A DNA stretch of 42,253 bases from CAYHEQ01 sp964355795 (GTDB lineage Bacteria; Patescibacteriota; JACPGU01), in assembly GCA_964355795.1 (NCBI GenBank), contig CAYHEQ010000004.1, positions 1 to 42,253 of the forward strand, given 5' to 3'. A program made the translations under genes and the position numbers. A model generated the notes under the pieces. It saw only the letters and a program-made list of their open reading frames with translations. It searched no databases and was not told the origin of the DNA. Shown in pieces: positions 1-8,374 of the stretch (its first letter is position 1; each line of letters opens with the position of its first letter).

Positions 1-701
1 CTTTCCAAGGTCGGTGATCTGAACAAAAGTGTCTGAAGAAATGGGTACTTGCCACCCTGAAAGGCGAACTTGATGCCCAGAGCATCTCTGCCATCAATTT
101 GCTTCTCACCCACTACTTGGTATGTCTTATAAATGTTGGCGGGGAAATATTCTTTGGTAGTGGTCGGGACAGGCAAGGCAAACATGGTTCCTATCTGGGG
201 CAGAACCGCATACAATTTACCCTCTTTCCATACGGCTTTCAGCCCCGATGGAACCGCAATAACATCTTCATTGGGAGTTTTGGGATAGGCGCCGGTGAAT
301 TCTCCGGCAAAGCTCTCTAGAGAACCATCAGACTTTAATTTAATCGCAAATTTGATGGGCACATTTTTGGCGCTACCACTATTGATAATCGCATCGTATT
401 CTATGGTAGTAATACTGCAAGATTTGGCCAAAATCGCCAAAACATCCTTTTCGCTATAGGTTTTTTTCTCTGTCCCCGATGACTCTTTGGCGACATCGCT
501 ACCTGCGTCTTTCTCAAAAGTGAAATTGTCCTTGTAGAAAATGAGAGCGCCGACCACCACTACCGCTACCAAAACCGCGCCGACTGTCCAAATCGCCCAG
601 CCGGATTTCTTTGGAAGGTTGGGGGTGTTTTTTGGCTCCTCTGGTGAAACAACAGGAACGGGAGCGACTGCTGGTGAAACAATGGGATTTTCTTCTGACA
701 T
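1..701 (-). CDS. Membrane-anchored protein of unknown function (3' part outside window)
   Basis: The reading frame opens at an ATG (699-701) and stays open to the window edge, giving at least 233 residues, so the C-terminus is missing. Residues 1-35 are rich in Pro, Glu and Val and look unstructured. Residues about 36-56 form one hydrophobic membrane segment (AIWTVGAVLVAVVVVGALIF). The rest is a soluble region, probably extracytoplasmic, without cysteine pairs or a motif I recognise. The layout (disordered cytoplasmic head, single anchor, outer domain) resembles small surface lipoprotein-like or PsbP/DUF-type domains of this kind of bacterium, but I cannot name a family. It follows the next upstream minus-strand gene by 12 bases, so the two are probably co-transcribed. 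The leader has only a weak purine run, not a clear Shine-Dalgarno sequence. Confidence 0.75.
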   Translation of the reverse strand, partial: MSEENPIVSPAVAPVPVVSPEEPKNTPNLPKKSGWAIWTVGAVLVAVVVVGALIFYKDNFTFEKDAGSDVAKESSGTEKKTYSEKDVLAILAKSCSITTIEYDAIINSGSAKNVPIKFAIKLKSDGSLESFAGEFTGAYPKTPNEDVIAVPSGLKAVWKEGKLYAVLPQIGTMFALPVPTTTKEYFPANIYKTYQVVGEKQIDGRDALGIKFAFQGGKYPFLQTLLFRSPTLE

Positions 702-713
702 AAAATTTTTCTT

Positions 714-1214
714 TTAATAATTTATTTGCTTGATGCCTTCCTTTACGGCGATACGAAATAGATCTTGAAAAATCTCCGGATCCATAATATAAACTACTGC
801 GAATGAAGAGACGAATATCACCACAGCCAGCCATTTCGTGTATATCCCATAAGTTTTTACAAATAAGATAATAGAACAAATAGCCATAATGGTTGGGCCA
901 ATAATCTTGATATCGCCAAGAGGAACCCTGTAGCCAGCGATTAACTCTTCTGATTTACCCAAAAAACCAGCGAGGTCAAAGCTAGTTTTTGTAATAATAA
1001 AAATCATTTCCAAAACAAGCGCTATCAGAATAATCCAAGATGATAATTTGGTTGATTTTCCCTCTGTTCTATAGACTTCATAAATAACCGTAGGAGCAAG
1101 AAACAAAACAGCAATGAAAGGATTTTTGGCCAAGAACCCCATCAAAACACCAGCCAATGTTACCACCGTTAGGATGATGCAAATCAGACCTGCATTTTTT
1201 GTTGGTTTACTCAT
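714..1214 (-). CDS. Small polytopic membrane protein of unknown function
   Basis: This 166-residue protein has four or five hydrophobic stretches. They lie near residues 8-27, 31-44, 58-77 (ending in a Phe/Ile-rich run), 104-121 and 126-143. The last 20 residues are polar and end in Asn-Tyr. No catalytic motif is visible. It lies between trpS (13 bases upstream on the same strand) and the membrane-anchored gene that runs off the window (12 bases downstream), which suggests one transcript. The leader before the ATG reads AAAAGAAAAAA, a purine run rather than a standard Shine-Dalgarno; the neighbouring gene has the same style of leader. I do not recognise the family. A role in the envelope is an inference from the membrane segments only. 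Confidence 0.7.
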   Translation of the reverse strand: MSKPTKNAGLICIILTVVTLAGVLMGFLAKNPFIAVLFLAPTVIYEVYRTEGKSTKLSSWIILIALVLEMIFIITKTSFDLAGFLGKSEELIAGYRVPLGDIKIIGPTIMAICSIILFVKTYGIYTKWLAVVIFVSSFAVVYIMDPEIFQDLFRIAVKEGIKQINY

Positions 1215-1227
1215 TTTTTTCTTTTAA

Positions 1228-2166
1228 TTATCTCACTCCTACTTTTTTTCGCACCTCCATCATTTTTTTCTCTGCAACCTTTCGTGCTTTTTTGGCGCCG
1301 TCAAGCAATACTTTTTCCAAATATTTCGGCTTTTTGAGCAGTTCTTTGCGCTTTTTGCGAAAAGTAGCGAAATGGTCGGCGATACCGGACGCCAGGTCCT
1401 CTTTGAGCTTCAAGTTATTATTCACATATTTTTTCGCCTCAAAACCTTTCACGAAAATCTTGGCCAAACTCCTCAAATTTTCCAAACCTTTTTCATCCGC
1501 CACCGCTTTGCGCAATTTCTCGGCAATCACCTTTGGTGAATCGGCCAAGAAAATACAAGACTTTTCTCCGCCTGATTTACTCATTTTTTTCGTTGGGTCA
1601 GAGAGCGACATCACCTTGGGCATTTCGGTCAATTTCAATTGCGGTTCTTTGAAGATTTTGCCATAACGATTGTTGAAAAATCGAACAATATCGCGAGCCA
1701 ATTCCAAATGTTGGATTTGGTCAGTGCCGACCGGAACAATATCTGTATCGTAAAGCAGAACATCTGAAGCCATCAGAGTCGGGTAGGTGAAGAGTCCGAC
1801 ATTGGCATTTTCCTTTTTTTTGGTAATAGCATCCTTGTACTGCGTCATCCTTTCCAAAAAAGAAACAGGGGTCAAACAATTGAAATACCACATCAGCTCG
1901 GTATGCTCGGGGATGGCCGATTGCTGGAACAAAACACATTTTTTGGGATCTACGCCTGTTGCCAAAATTTCCGCAGTCAAAGTCAAAATTTGCTTATGCT
2001 TTTTCTTCGCATCATAATCGACCGTAAGCGAATGAAGATCGGCCACGAAAAAATAACATTCGTAGCCATCTTTAATATACCCTGGCCAATTGACCAAAGT
2101 CCCGAGGTAATTGCCGATATGCAAATCTTCCGTCGGCTTGATACCAGTAAGAATTCTTTTTTTCAT
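1228..2166 (-). CDS. trpS: Tryptophanyl-tRNA synthetase
   Basis: This class I aminoacyl-tRNA synthetase charges tRNA-Trp with tryptophan in the cytoplasm. The Rossmann-fold signature HIGN lies at residues 16-19 after the typical opening LTGIKPTEDL, and the second signature KMSKS lies near residue 194 (KKMSKSGGEK). Other family hallmarks are visible, including FVADLHSLT, the ASDVLLYDTD segment and PVGTDQIQHLELARDI. I place the start at the ATG of 2164-2166 (MKKRILTG...) because known TrpS proteins begin just before the LTG motif; an in-frame ATG six codons upstream would add MDILKS. The product is then 312 residues, slightly shorter than the usual 325-340. The downstream membrane gene follows within 13 bases. 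Confidence 0.97.
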   Translation of the reverse strand: MKKRILTGIKPTEDLHIGNYLGTLVNWPGYIKDGYECYFFVADLHSLTVDYDAKKKHKQILTLTAEILATGVDPKKCVLFQQSAIPEHTELMWYFNCLTPVSFLERMTQYKDAITKKKENANVGLFTYPTLMASDVLLYDTDIVPVGTDQIQHLELARDIVRFFNNRYGKIFKEPQLKLTEMPKVMSLSDPTKKMSKSGGEKSCIFLADSPKVIAEKLRKAVADEKGLENLRSLAKIFVKGFEAKKYVNNNLKLKEDLASGIADHFATFRKKRKELLKKPKYLEKVLLDGAKKARKVAEKKMMEVRKKVGVR

Positions 2167-2226
2167 AGACTTAAGTATATCCAAATCTCAATCCGAATGG
2201 AATATCCAAATTAATCCGAAGAAATT

Positions 2227-2251
2227 CACTTAGTGGCTTAGCCACTAAGTG
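2227..2251. repeat. Perfect 11-bp hairpin at the 3' end of the Nudix gene
   Basis: CACTTAGTGGC and its reverse complement are separated by TTA. The minus-strand copy supplies the last codon and the TAG stop of the Nudix gene, so a palindrome appears to have become the end of the reading frame. There is no U-run, so it is not an obvious terminator. Confidence 0.6.
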
Positions 2252-2673
2252 ACTATTTTGTCCATAATAGATAGGAAAAATTCTTTGTCTTTCGGGTGGG
2301 TGAGTAAATCCGCCACTTCTTCTTTCCTGACCCATCTGGCTTCAGGATTTTCTGGATCCACTGGCTTGAGCGCTCCTGTATGTTTGGTTTTGAAAAGGAA
2401 GATAGTGATGTGCTTTAATTCTGGCAGATCGTCTTTGCTTTCCGGAAGCATTTTGTACCTACTGTATGTGCCTAATTTTAAAACCAGTTCCAAACCAGAT
2501 ACCCCCGATTCCTCACAAATCTCCCTCTTGGCCGTTTCCAATTCGTCTTCTCCTTTCTCCATATGTCCTTTCGGCAAAGTCCATGATACGCCCTTTACAT
2601 TAACGACTAGAATCAGCCCCTCTGGATTGATGACTACCCCTCCCGCGCTGTATGTCTCGTGAATATTTGGCAT
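2245..2673 (-). CDS. Nudix hydrolase
   Basis: This is a 142-residue Nudix-fold pyrophosphohydrolase. The diagnostic box GX5EX7REUXEEXGU is complete: it starts at Gly36, has the first Glu at position 42 (GHMEKGE) and closes as REICEESGV at 51-59. The preceding strands (SAGGVVINPEGLILVV, WTLPKGHME) and the following segment (HITIFLFKT) match the MutT-like subfamily that cleaves nucleoside diphosphate derivatives such as oxidised nucleotides, Ap4A or capped RNA. The exact substrate cannot be read from the sequence. The gene is separate from trpS (79 bases) and the beta-helix gene (24 bases). No Shine-Dalgarno is seen before the ATG. A palindrome forms the stop region. Confidence 0.93.
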   Translation of the reverse strand: MPNIHETYSAGGVVINPEGLILVVNVKGVSWTLPKGHMEKGEDELETAKREICEESGVSGLELVLKLGTYSRYKMLPESKDDLPELKHITIFLFKTKHTGALKPVDPENPEARWVRKEEVADLLTHPKDKEFFLSIMDKIVT

Positions 2674-2697
2674 AAAAAATTGTCTCGTTACTAATCG

Positions 2698-3573
2698 TTA
2701 CGGTTTCTCAAACAGCGGTATTACATAATCCCCATACCGCCACGAAAGGGGGTTGTCGGGCAGGGCGAGAGTAATGCTATTATTCTTCAAAGTCGGCGAT
2801 GCTCCTTCTTCAACGAAAATCCCATCGCCGCAATTTTTGATAACATTATTTTCAATTATCGCCGAACCACCGAGAACAACGATAGCGGTATGGCAATTTT
2901 CAATCGTATTGCCACGGATAACCTGCCCCGTCCCCTCATACCCAACATCAAGACCTTCGTGTCCAGCGTCAGCCAAATAATTACCAATAGCGCTAATGCC
3001 GGAATGCGCCGTAGAGATAGCGCCCCAAAGCACATGCTGAACAGTAGTATTTCTGATGACACTATCCGCTTGACGACCGATAGGATTAAGTCCGTTCCTA
3101 TTGTATTCCACAAGCGTATTGTCCACTACACTGCCATTGCCGAAAAAAACAATTGCTTCCCAATCAGCCAGAGTTGGCTTGGCACTAGCGGAAGTGAAGA
3201 CGATTTTTTGCTCTTTCGTCCCGACCGCTATCAGCTTCCGCAAGATAGTCAAACTGGAATGAGTGGTGGAATATGCTAACAATCGTGTCGGATCAGCGTC
3301 GTTGAACCCATCCGCCGGCACTTCGTCGCCACCCCCTCGGTCATCGCCTACGACAAATTTCACTATCGTTCCCGGCGCCACTGCCAAATCGCCAAAGATC
3401 ATCACATCGCCCGTTACTAAAATTTCTCCCGACCATTTTTGATGACCAAAATACCACCCGCTAACGCGGGCATCAGCGATTACGCGAGGAGAAAAATACA
3501 TCCACACCCCCACTACCAAAATGACAGCCAAGACAATACCGACAATAGATAGGCTTTTTTTAGGGTTTTTCAT
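2698..3573 (-). CDS. Membrane-anchored right-handed parallel beta-helix (NosD-like) protein
   Basis: This 291-residue protein starts with a lysine-rich stretch and one hydrophobic segment at about residues 9-27 (IVGIVLAVILVVGVWMYF), which is either an uncleaved anchor or a signal peptide. The body contains repeated short beta-helix turns with Asn ladders, such as SVVDNTLVEYNRNGL, SVIRNTTVQHVLWG, QVIRGNTIENCHTAIVV, AIIENNVIKNCGDGIFV and PTLKNNSITL. This pattern is typical of right-handed parallel beta-helix proteins (PbH1 repeats, NosD/pectate-lyase superfold). Such proteins often bind or process carbohydrates outside the cell, but no catalytic residues can be assigned. It is transcribed divergently from the nucleotidyltransferase-like gene. 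A plausible sigma-70 promoter lies just upstream. Confidence 0.85.
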   Translation of the reverse strand: MKNPKKSLSIVGIVLAVILVVGVWMYFSPRVIADARVSGWYFGHQKWSGEILVTGDVMIFGDLAVAPGTIVKFVVGDDRGGGDEVPADGFNDADPTRLLAYSTTHSSLTILRKLIAVGTKEQKIVFTSASAKPTLADWEAIVFFGNGSVVDNTLVEYNRNGLNPIGRQADSVIRNTTVQHVLWGAISTAHSGISAIGNYLADAGHEGLDVGYEGTGQVIRGNTIENCHTAIVVLGGSAIIENNVIKNCGDGIFVEEGASPTLKNNSITLALPDNPLSWRYGDYVIPLFEKP

Positions 3574-3620
3574 GAATATCTCATATTTTATGTTAAAATA
3601 TACTTGGAATCTCCCTTTTC

Positions 3621-3648
3621 AGTATAGCCACAAATATCCCTATGCGCA
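3621..3648 (-). promoter_or_regulatory. Sigma-70-type promoter of the beta-helix gene
   Basis: Read on the minus strand, TTGCGC (3648-3643) and TATACT (3626-3621) are 17 bp apart, about 48 bp from the ATG at 3573. An extended -10 (TGTTAAAAT, 3591-3599) on the plus strand could serve the divergent gene, so the two promoters would overlap. Confidence 0.5.
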
Positions 3649-4577
3649 ACGAACAAAAACCAGAGGGTCTTCACAGAGCGATAATTTTCACCATCGCTTA
3701 TTTTGACGCTTTCGGACAACCGATGACCTCTCCTGAAATATGGAATTATCTTTTTCGCCACAAAGCGACTCTTGATGAAGTAATGTCGGCGCTTGACGAA
3801 CTAGTAATCAAGGGAAAAATAGAGATGTCTCAAGAATTTTACTTTCTACCCGGTAAAAAAGAGCTAGTAGATCTGCGCGCCAAACGTCTGGCCATCTCCG
3901 AAAGATATTGGAAAAAAGCTATCAAATCCGCGAAAATCCTCTCGTATTGCCCCTTCATCAAAACAATTGTAGCCAACAATTCTCTGGCACTTTTCACTTG
4001 CGACCAAGAAAGTGATGTGGACTTTTTCATTATTACTACCAAAAATCATCTTTGGTTTGCTCGGGGATTTTCGTCGCTCGTCTTACATCTTTTACTGCTC
4101 CGCCGTTACGGCCAGAGAATAGCTGGCCAAACCTGCCTTTCAATGTATATCGCCGAAGACAAAATGGATTTGTCTTACATCGCTCCAAGGGAAAGAGAAT
4201 TTTTCCTCTCCTATTGGATAGCGCAAAACGCGCCTATCTTCAACAAAGAGAAGACCTTTGAAAAATACAAAGCGACTAATGATTGGACAAAAAAAGATTT
4301 GCCCAACGCGAACAACAATATCACTGATTATTATATTAATTTCCGCCTCTCTTGGCCTTCAAAAATAGTTTCGCGAAGTCTTGAGATATTTTTTACTCCT
4401 CGATTTTGGGAGTCTATCGCGCGGTTCGTTCAGAAACCATTGATTAAGCGGACACAAAAAAAGTTCGGCAATCCAACATCGGTAAAATTTGACGACCATA
4501 TATTGAAATTTCATACCCGAGACTGGAAGAGAGTGGCCAACACAGACTGGGATAATTCCCTTGACCTTTCCTCCTGA
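3642..4577 (+). CDS. Nucleotidyltransferase-like protein
   Basis: This 311-residue protein has a winged-helix-like N-terminal part (residues about 10-75, with helix-rich EIWNYLFRHKATLDEVMSALDELV) followed by a pol-beta/MNT-like segment near residues 105-140. The acidic pair of the nucleotidyltransferase fold is seen as SDVDFFIIT. The Gly-Ser motif that normally precedes it is replaced by NNSLALFTCDQE, so catalysis is uncertain. A basic, aromatic helical C-terminus follows (residues 235-290). Similar proteins with a helix-turn-helix plus a degenerate nucleotidyltransferase domain are common hypotheticals in CPR genomes. The substrate is unknown. The gene ends in TGA and overlaps the groES promoter, so groESL transcription begins inside its last codons. 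Confidence 0.6.
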   Translation: MRNEQKPEGLHRAIIFTIAYFDAFGQPMTSPEIWNYLFRHKATLDEVMSALDELVIKGKIEMSQEFYFLPGKKELVDLRAKRLAISERYWKKAIKSAKILSYCPFIKTIVANNSLALFTCDQESDVDFFIITTKNHLWFARGFSSLVLHLLLLRRYGQRIAGQTCLSMYIAEDKMDLSYIAPREREFFLSYWIAQNAPIFNKEKTFEKYKATNDWTKKDLPNANNNITDYYINFRLSWPSKIVSRSLEIFFTPRFWESIARFVQKPLIKRTQKKFGNPTSVKFDDHILKFHTRDWKRVANTDWDNSLDLSS

Positions 4578-4589
4578 TTTTGCTAAAAT
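4561..4589 (+). promoter_or_regulatory. Sigma-70 promoter of groES-groEL
   Basis: TTGACC (4561-4566) and TAAAAT (4584-4589) are separated by 17 bp. The -35 box lies inside the last codons of the upstream gene. The leader to groES is about 105 bp and contains a loose inverted repeat (GCTCTT ... AAGAGC, 4604-4632), which does not match the CIRCE heat-shock operator. Confidence 0.7.
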
Positions 4590-4700
4590 TATTAGCGCGC
4601 TTAGCTCTTATTTCGTCATGAGGCGAAAGAGCCCTACGAATTACAAGCGCATTTAATTCGTAATTTGTATATTCGGTATTATTCGTAATTTCGTAGTAAC

Positions 4701-4991
4701 ATGAAGATCCAACCCCTACGCGACAAAATATTGGTTCGCCCAGAAAAAGAAGAGCAAGAAACCAAATCAGGCATATTCATTCCTGACACCGCCAACAAGG
4801 AGCGCCCCCAAAGGGGCGAGATTTTGGCTGTTGGACCGGGAAGATTGGACGATGATGGCAAGACGATAAAGATGGCCGTCAAAGTCGGCGATCTCATCCT
4901 TTTTTCCAAATATACTCCCACCGAAATAAAAGTGGATGGAGAGGAGTTACTGATTTTGTCAGAGGGAGATGTGCTTGGGATTTTAAAATAA
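4701..4991 (+). CDS. groES: Co-chaperonin GroES
   Basis: This 96-residue protein has the full GroES pattern. It shows the N-terminal strand IQPLRDKILVRP, the mobile loop EEQETKSGIFIPDTANKERPQ (residues about 14-35), the GEILAVGPG turn, and the C-terminal VDGEELLILSEGDVLGIL. It forms the heptameric lid of the GroEL chamber and assists ATP-dependent protein folding in the cytoplasm. The length is that of normal family members. It is transcribed with groEL, which follows after 127 bp. That spacer is filled with repetitive ATTCGC/TTCGTA words and holds a good Shine-Dalgarno sequence only for groEL. No clear Shine-Dalgarno precedes groES itself. Confidence 0.97.
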   Translation: MKIQPLRDKILVRPEKEEQETKSGIFIPDTANKERPQRGEILAVGPGRLDDDGKTIKMAVKVGDLILFSKYTPTEIKVDGEELLILSEGDVLGILK

Positions 4992-5118
4992 AGCGATGCT
5001 AATCCGCGAATGACATGCGAATATAGCGAATCCCTATGCTAATAATTCAATTCTCATAAGATTCGTAGATTCGCACGCTATCTGCCCTATTCGCATCGCA
5101 CTTAACTGGAGGTTTTAT

Positions 5119-6747
5119 ATGAGTAAACAAATCTTATTCGATGAAAAAGCCAGAAAGGCCCTCAAAAGGGGCATTGACGCCCTAGCCAATACGGTGAAAG
5201 TTACCTTGGGTCCTAAAGGGCGCAATGTGATGTTTGATAAAGGCTATGGCGGCCCCACTATTACCAATGATGGCGTGACTATCGCCAAAGAGATTGATTT
5301 GCCAGACAAATTTGAGAATATGGGCGCCCAATTGATTAAAGAAGTGGCGGAAAAGACTAATGATGTCGCGGGAGACGGCACGACTACCGCTACACTCTTG
5401 GCCCAAGCTATTATCTCCGAAGGACTGAAAAATGTGGCCGCCGGCGCCAACCCGATGGAGATTCGTCGTGGCATTGAGCGAGGCGTGGAAGAAATAGTCA
5501 GAGAACTAAAGAAAATGAGCAAGGTCATCAAGGGCGAGTTGGAAATCGCCCAAGTGGCCGCTATTTCCGCCGACAATGAAGATGTGGGCAAATTGATTGC
5601 TACCGTTATGACCGAAGTCGGTAATGATGGTGTCATTACTGTGGAAGAATCACAAACTATGGGTCTGGTTAGAGAACACACCGAAGGTATGCAGATTGGG
5701 AGTGGCTACATTAGCGCCTATATGTCCACCGATACACAAACAATGGAGGCTGTTTTTGGCGACCCTTATATTCTAATAACCGACAAAAAGATTTCCGTTA
5801 TTGCCGATATTTTGCCTTTGTTGGAAAAAATTATCCAAGCTGGCAAAAAAGAGCTGGTTATCATCGCCGAAGATGTGGACGGAGAAGCGATCACGACTCT
5901 GGTCGTCAACAAACTTCGCGGAACATTCTCGGCTCTGGCTATCAAGGCGCCGGGTTTTGGCGACACGAAAAAAGCGACCCTAGAAGATATCGCCGTCTTA
6001 ACTGGCGCTAAAGTTATTTCCGATGAACTGGGCAAGAAATTGGAGTCAGTAGAGATAGATGATCTCGGTTCGGCGAGGAAGGTGATCACCGACAAAGAGA
6101 AAACCATTATCGTTGAGGGTCGCGGAGAGAAAAAAGATATTACCGGACGCATCGCGCAAATCAAAGCGCAGATTGAGAAATCCACTTCCGATTATGACAA
6201 AGAAAAACTCTACGAGCGAGTGGCCAAGCTTTCTGGTGGGGTAGCGGTCATCAAGGTGGGCGCCGCGACTGAAATAGAATTAAAAGAAAGAAAGCACCGC
6301 ATAGAAGACGCTCTCGCCGCCACTCGCGCTGCGGTAGAAGAAGGAATAGTGCCCGGTGGAGGGGTGGCTCTGCTTCGCGCCAGTCGCTCCTTGGATGAGG
6401 TGAAATTGGAAGGCGACCAGATAGTGGGAATAAGGATTTTGAAAAAAGCTTTGGAAGCGCCTATTAGACAAATTGCCGAAAACGCCGCGGAGGACGGGAG
6501 TGTTATTATCGGCGAGATATTAAGCAAAAAAGAAAATGGCTACGGCTATGATTTTGCCAAAAATAAATATTGCGATTTAGTGGAAGCGGGGATTATTGAC
6601 CCCACGAAAGTCACTCGTTCCGCCCTCCAAAACGCCGCTTCCGCCGCCGCGATGTTATTGACCACCGAAGCCCTCATTGCCGACTTGCCAGAAGAAAAAA
6701 AAGGCGCGGGAAATGACCACGGGCATGGAATGGGAGAAATGTATTAG
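5119..6747 (+). CDS. groEL: Chaperonin GroEL
   Basis: This 542-residue chaperonin forms the ATP-driven double-ring folding chamber together with GroES. The ATP-binding segments are present: VTLGPKGRNV (residues about 28-37), NDGVTIAKEI (48-57) and the catalytic loop GDGTTTATLLAQ (85-96). Apical-domain residues (YISAYMSTD) and the C-terminal ATP-binding segment (GGGVALLRA) are also present. The C-terminus reads AGNDHGHGMGEMY: a short Gly/His/Met tail, not the long Gly-Gly-Met repeat of E. coli GroEL. This is seen in many CPR GroELs. The start is fixed by GGAGG at 5108-5112, six bases before the ATG. A strong terminator follows at 6796-6825. Confidence 0.98.
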   Translation: MSKQILFDEKARKALKRGIDALANTVKVTLGPKGRNVMFDKGYGGPTITNDGVTIAKEIDLPDKFENMGAQLIKEVAEKTNDVAGDGTTTATLLAQAIISEGLKNVAAGANPMEIRRGIERGVEEIVRELKKMSKVIKGELEIAQVAAISADNEDVGKLIATVMTEVGNDGVITVEESQTMGLVREHTEGMQIGSGYISAYMSTDTQTMEAVFGDPYILITDKKISVIADILPLLEKIIQAGKKELVIIAEDVDGEAITTLVVNKLRGTFSALAIKAPGFGDTKKATLEDIAVLTGAKVISDELGKKLESVEIDDLGSARKVITDKEKTIIVEGRGEKKDITGRIAQIKAQIEKSTSDYDKEKLYERVAKLSGGVAVIKVGAATEIELKERKHRIEDALAATRAAVEEGIVPGGGVALLRASRSLDEVKLEGDQIVGIRILKKALEAPIRQIAENAAEDGSVIIGEILSKKENGYGYDFAKNKYCDLVEAGIIDPTKVTRSALQNAASAAAMLLTTEALIADLPEEKKGAGNDHGHGMGEMY

Positions 6748-6754
6748 GAAGCGG

Positions 6755-6780
6755 GAGAGACACGATATGTCGTGTCTCTC
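6755..6780. repeat. Perfect 11-bp hairpin after groEL
   Basis: GAGAGACACGA and its reverse complement surround TATG. It lies eight bases after the groEL stop and before the real terminator. It has no U-run and looks like one of the palindromes scattered through the window; as RNA it could protect the groEL 3' end. Confidence 0.6.
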
Positions 6781-6795
6781 TAAAATCATGGACAG

Positions 6796-6825
6796 CAAAA
6801 ATCCCCGGCTATTCGGGGATTTTTG
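6796..6825 (+). terminator. Rho-independent terminator of groESL
   Basis: CAAAAATCCCCG pairs with CGGGGATTTTTG around the loop GCTATT (12-bp stem), followed by TATTTTTC. The symmetric A and T runs allow it to act in both directions. Confidence 0.85.
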
Positions 6826-6870
6826 TATTTTTCTGCGCTATTCCGCGTTAAATTCCGCGTAGTTCCGCGA

Positions 6871-7392
6871 TCAATTCATCACCGGTGAGAAATCAGAAGC
6901 GGTGATTTTTTCTACAACTTTTTCTACATGATCTTTGATAATGATTTTACCCGGCAGAACTCGAACAATACGATCGGCAGACATGATACGAATTTCTCTG
7001 GAAAATTTTCGGCGAATAATGATAGTTGCTACCTTGCGAAAAGTGGTATCAAAGACAAAATCACGCAATTGGCCAAAATATTTTCCGCTCTCGCTAACGA
7101 CTCTACTGCCAAAAAACCTCGTCTCACTGTCCAAAATCTTTTTTACCTTGACAATATCCTCCAGCTCCAAAACATTTTCGCATCCTCTGATCAAAGCGCC
7201 ATCTTTGTACCATTCCACCGTATCGCGACTGGAGACTATCTTTGGTCGCGAGAAAAGTCCTTGGTTCAAAAGAATAGCCAAAATATGCCCCGTTTCGGGG
7301 TCTATGATGACATCGCGAATCTGGCCGGCCACAGACGCGCCAGTCATTTCCACAATGTTTTTGCCAATTAGATTTCTTGCATGAATTAGCAT
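6871..7392 (-). CDS. PRC-barrel domain protein with two barrel repeats
   Basis: This 173-residue protein contains two PRC-barrel-like units. The first covers residues about 3-75 (NLIGKNIVEMTGASVAGQIRDVIIDPETGHILAILL). The second covers about 90-165 (RFFGSRVVSESGKYFGQLRDFVFDTTFRKVATIII). The paired phrases GQIRDVIIDPETG and GQLRDFVFDTTFR show the internal repeat. PRC barrels are small beta-barrels found in RimM and photosynthetic reaction centre H subunits; isolated double-PRC proteins are thought to mediate protein or RNA contacts. No specific role can be assigned. It is convergent with groEL across the terminator and lies 74 bp downstream of tlyA in the same direction. The spacer is made of AAGAAATTA-type words. 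Confidence 0.85.
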   Translation of the reverse strand: MLIHARNLIGKNIVEMTGASVAGQIRDVIIDPETGHILAILLNQGLFSRPKIVSSRDTVEWYKDGALIRGCENVLELEDIVKVKKILDSETRFFGSRVVSESGKYFGQLRDFVFDTTFRKVATIIIRRKFSREIRIMSADRIVRVLPGKIIIKDHVEKVVEKITASDFSPVMN

Positions 7393-7466
7393 ATTAAGAA
7401 AATAAGAAATTAATAAATTAAGAAATTAGACACTGCTTTCTTCTATTTTCTTAATTTTTTACTTTT

Positions 7467-8252
7467 TTAGCCCCTCGCCCGTAAGCGAAAGAAAAATTCC
7501 TTATTCCCCTTATCTCCCACCAAAGGGGAACGCGCTTCACCCAATATCTCAAAATCATTTTCACCGCACCAGTGACGAAAACTGGCGAGGAGTTTCTCGT
7601 GAATTTTGCCGTCGGTGATCACCCCTCTATATTTATCGGCGATATCTTTGCTCGCTTCAAATTGGGGCTTGAAAAGCGCCACAATGCTTGAGTTGTGAGT
7701 TATGAGTTGTGAGTTATGAACCCCATCTTTGTTGTCATTGACTCTTGACTCATGGCTCATAACTCTCTTCAATGTTGGCAAAACTTTTTTTAACGAGATG
7801 AATGACACATCTATCACAAATATATCAATCGGTTCTGGCAGATTTTCCAAATATCTGGCGTTGGTATTTTCCATAACGACAACCCTCGGATCAGAACGCA
7901 AACCCCAGTCTAGCTGTCCCGTGCCCACATCTATCGCATAAACTTTCTTCGCGCCATTTTGCAAAGCGTAATCAGTGAATCCACCCGTGGAAGACCCAAT
8001 ATCAGCCACAATCTTGCCATGAAAATCTAACGCGAAAGCGAGGGATGCTCCCGCCATTTTCTCCGCTCCGCGACCGACATATTGAGGGACTTTCAAGATC
8101 TCAATATTAGCATCCTCTGGATAACTCATCCCCGGCTTGTCAGCCGTCTTCCCTCCCACCAAAACCAACCCCGCCATAATCATTCTCTGCGCCTTTTCGC
8201 GGGAAGCGACCAGTCCTTTATCAAAAATGAGCGTATCAAGCCGTTTTTTCAT
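7467..8252 (-). CDS. tlyA: TlyA-type rRNA 2'-O-methyltransferase (S4 + FtsJ)
   Basis: The N-terminal S4 RNA-binding domain spans residues about 1-60 (KRLDTLIFDKGLVASREKAQ). It is followed by an FtsJ-type SAM methyltransferase with motif I VADIGSSTGGFTDYALQ near residue 82, the acidic AIDVGTGQLDW, and DVSFISLKKVLP. TlyA methylates ribosomal RNA 2'-hydroxyls in the 16S and 23S subunits. I place the start at the ATG of 8250-8252 (MKKRLDTL), where S4 domains begin; an upstream in-frame extension of 13 codons lacks similarity. Residues about 164-187 (HESRVNDNKDGVHNSQLITH) are not family sequence: they are encoded by a GAGTTATGAGTTGT-type word repeat (7690-7760) inserted in frame before the KPQFE motif. 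Confidence 0.93.
   Translation of the reverse strand: MKKRLDTLIFDKGLVASREKAQRMIMAGLVLVGGKTADKPGMSYPEDANIEILKVPQYVGRGAEKMAGASLAFALDFHGKIVADIGSSTGGFTDYALQNGAKKVYAIDVGTGQLDWGLRSDPRVVVMENTNARYLENLPEPIDIFVIDVSFISLKKVLPTLKRVMSHESRVNDNKDGVHNSQLITHNSSIVALFKPQFEASKDIADKYRGVITDGKIHEKLLASFRHWCGENDFEILGEARSPLVGDKGNKEFFFRLRARG
7690..7760. repeat. Short-word repeat inserted in frame in tlyA
   Basis: The words GAGTTGTGAGTTATGAGT and ACTCTTGACTCATGGCTCATAACTC recur here and are partly inverted relative to each other. The translation is a polar Asn/Ser/His loop absent from ordinary TlyA proteins. Confidence 0.6.
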
Positions 8253-8297
8253 ATTCCCAGTATAGCACTTCCACCTCCTCTGGTCAAACAAATAACA

Positions 8298-8321
8298 AAA
8301 ATCCGCTATTCGGCGGATTTT
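8298..8321. terminator. Bidirectional terminator between efp and tlyA
   Basis: AAAATCCGC pairs with GCGGATTTT around TATTCG, with T runs on both sides. It would end transcription coming from efp on the minus strand. The structure is the same type as the groESL terminator. Confidence 0.7.
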
Positions 8322-8374
8322 GTATTTTTTATTTCTTCCTGAATCTTAAATCATAAATCTTGAATCTGCCATAA

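Noticed and set aside
3642..4577. TGA as a recoded sense codon (Gracilibacteria/SR1 code)
   Set aside because: TGA ends several genes at the expected place, including this one and both antitoxin-toxin overlaps, and no conserved gene has internal TGA.
4604..4632. Inverted repeat before groES as a CIRCE heat-shock operator
   Set aside because: The arms do not match TTAGCACTC/GAGTGCTAA and the spacer is not 9 bp; only GCTCTT/AAGAGC pairs.
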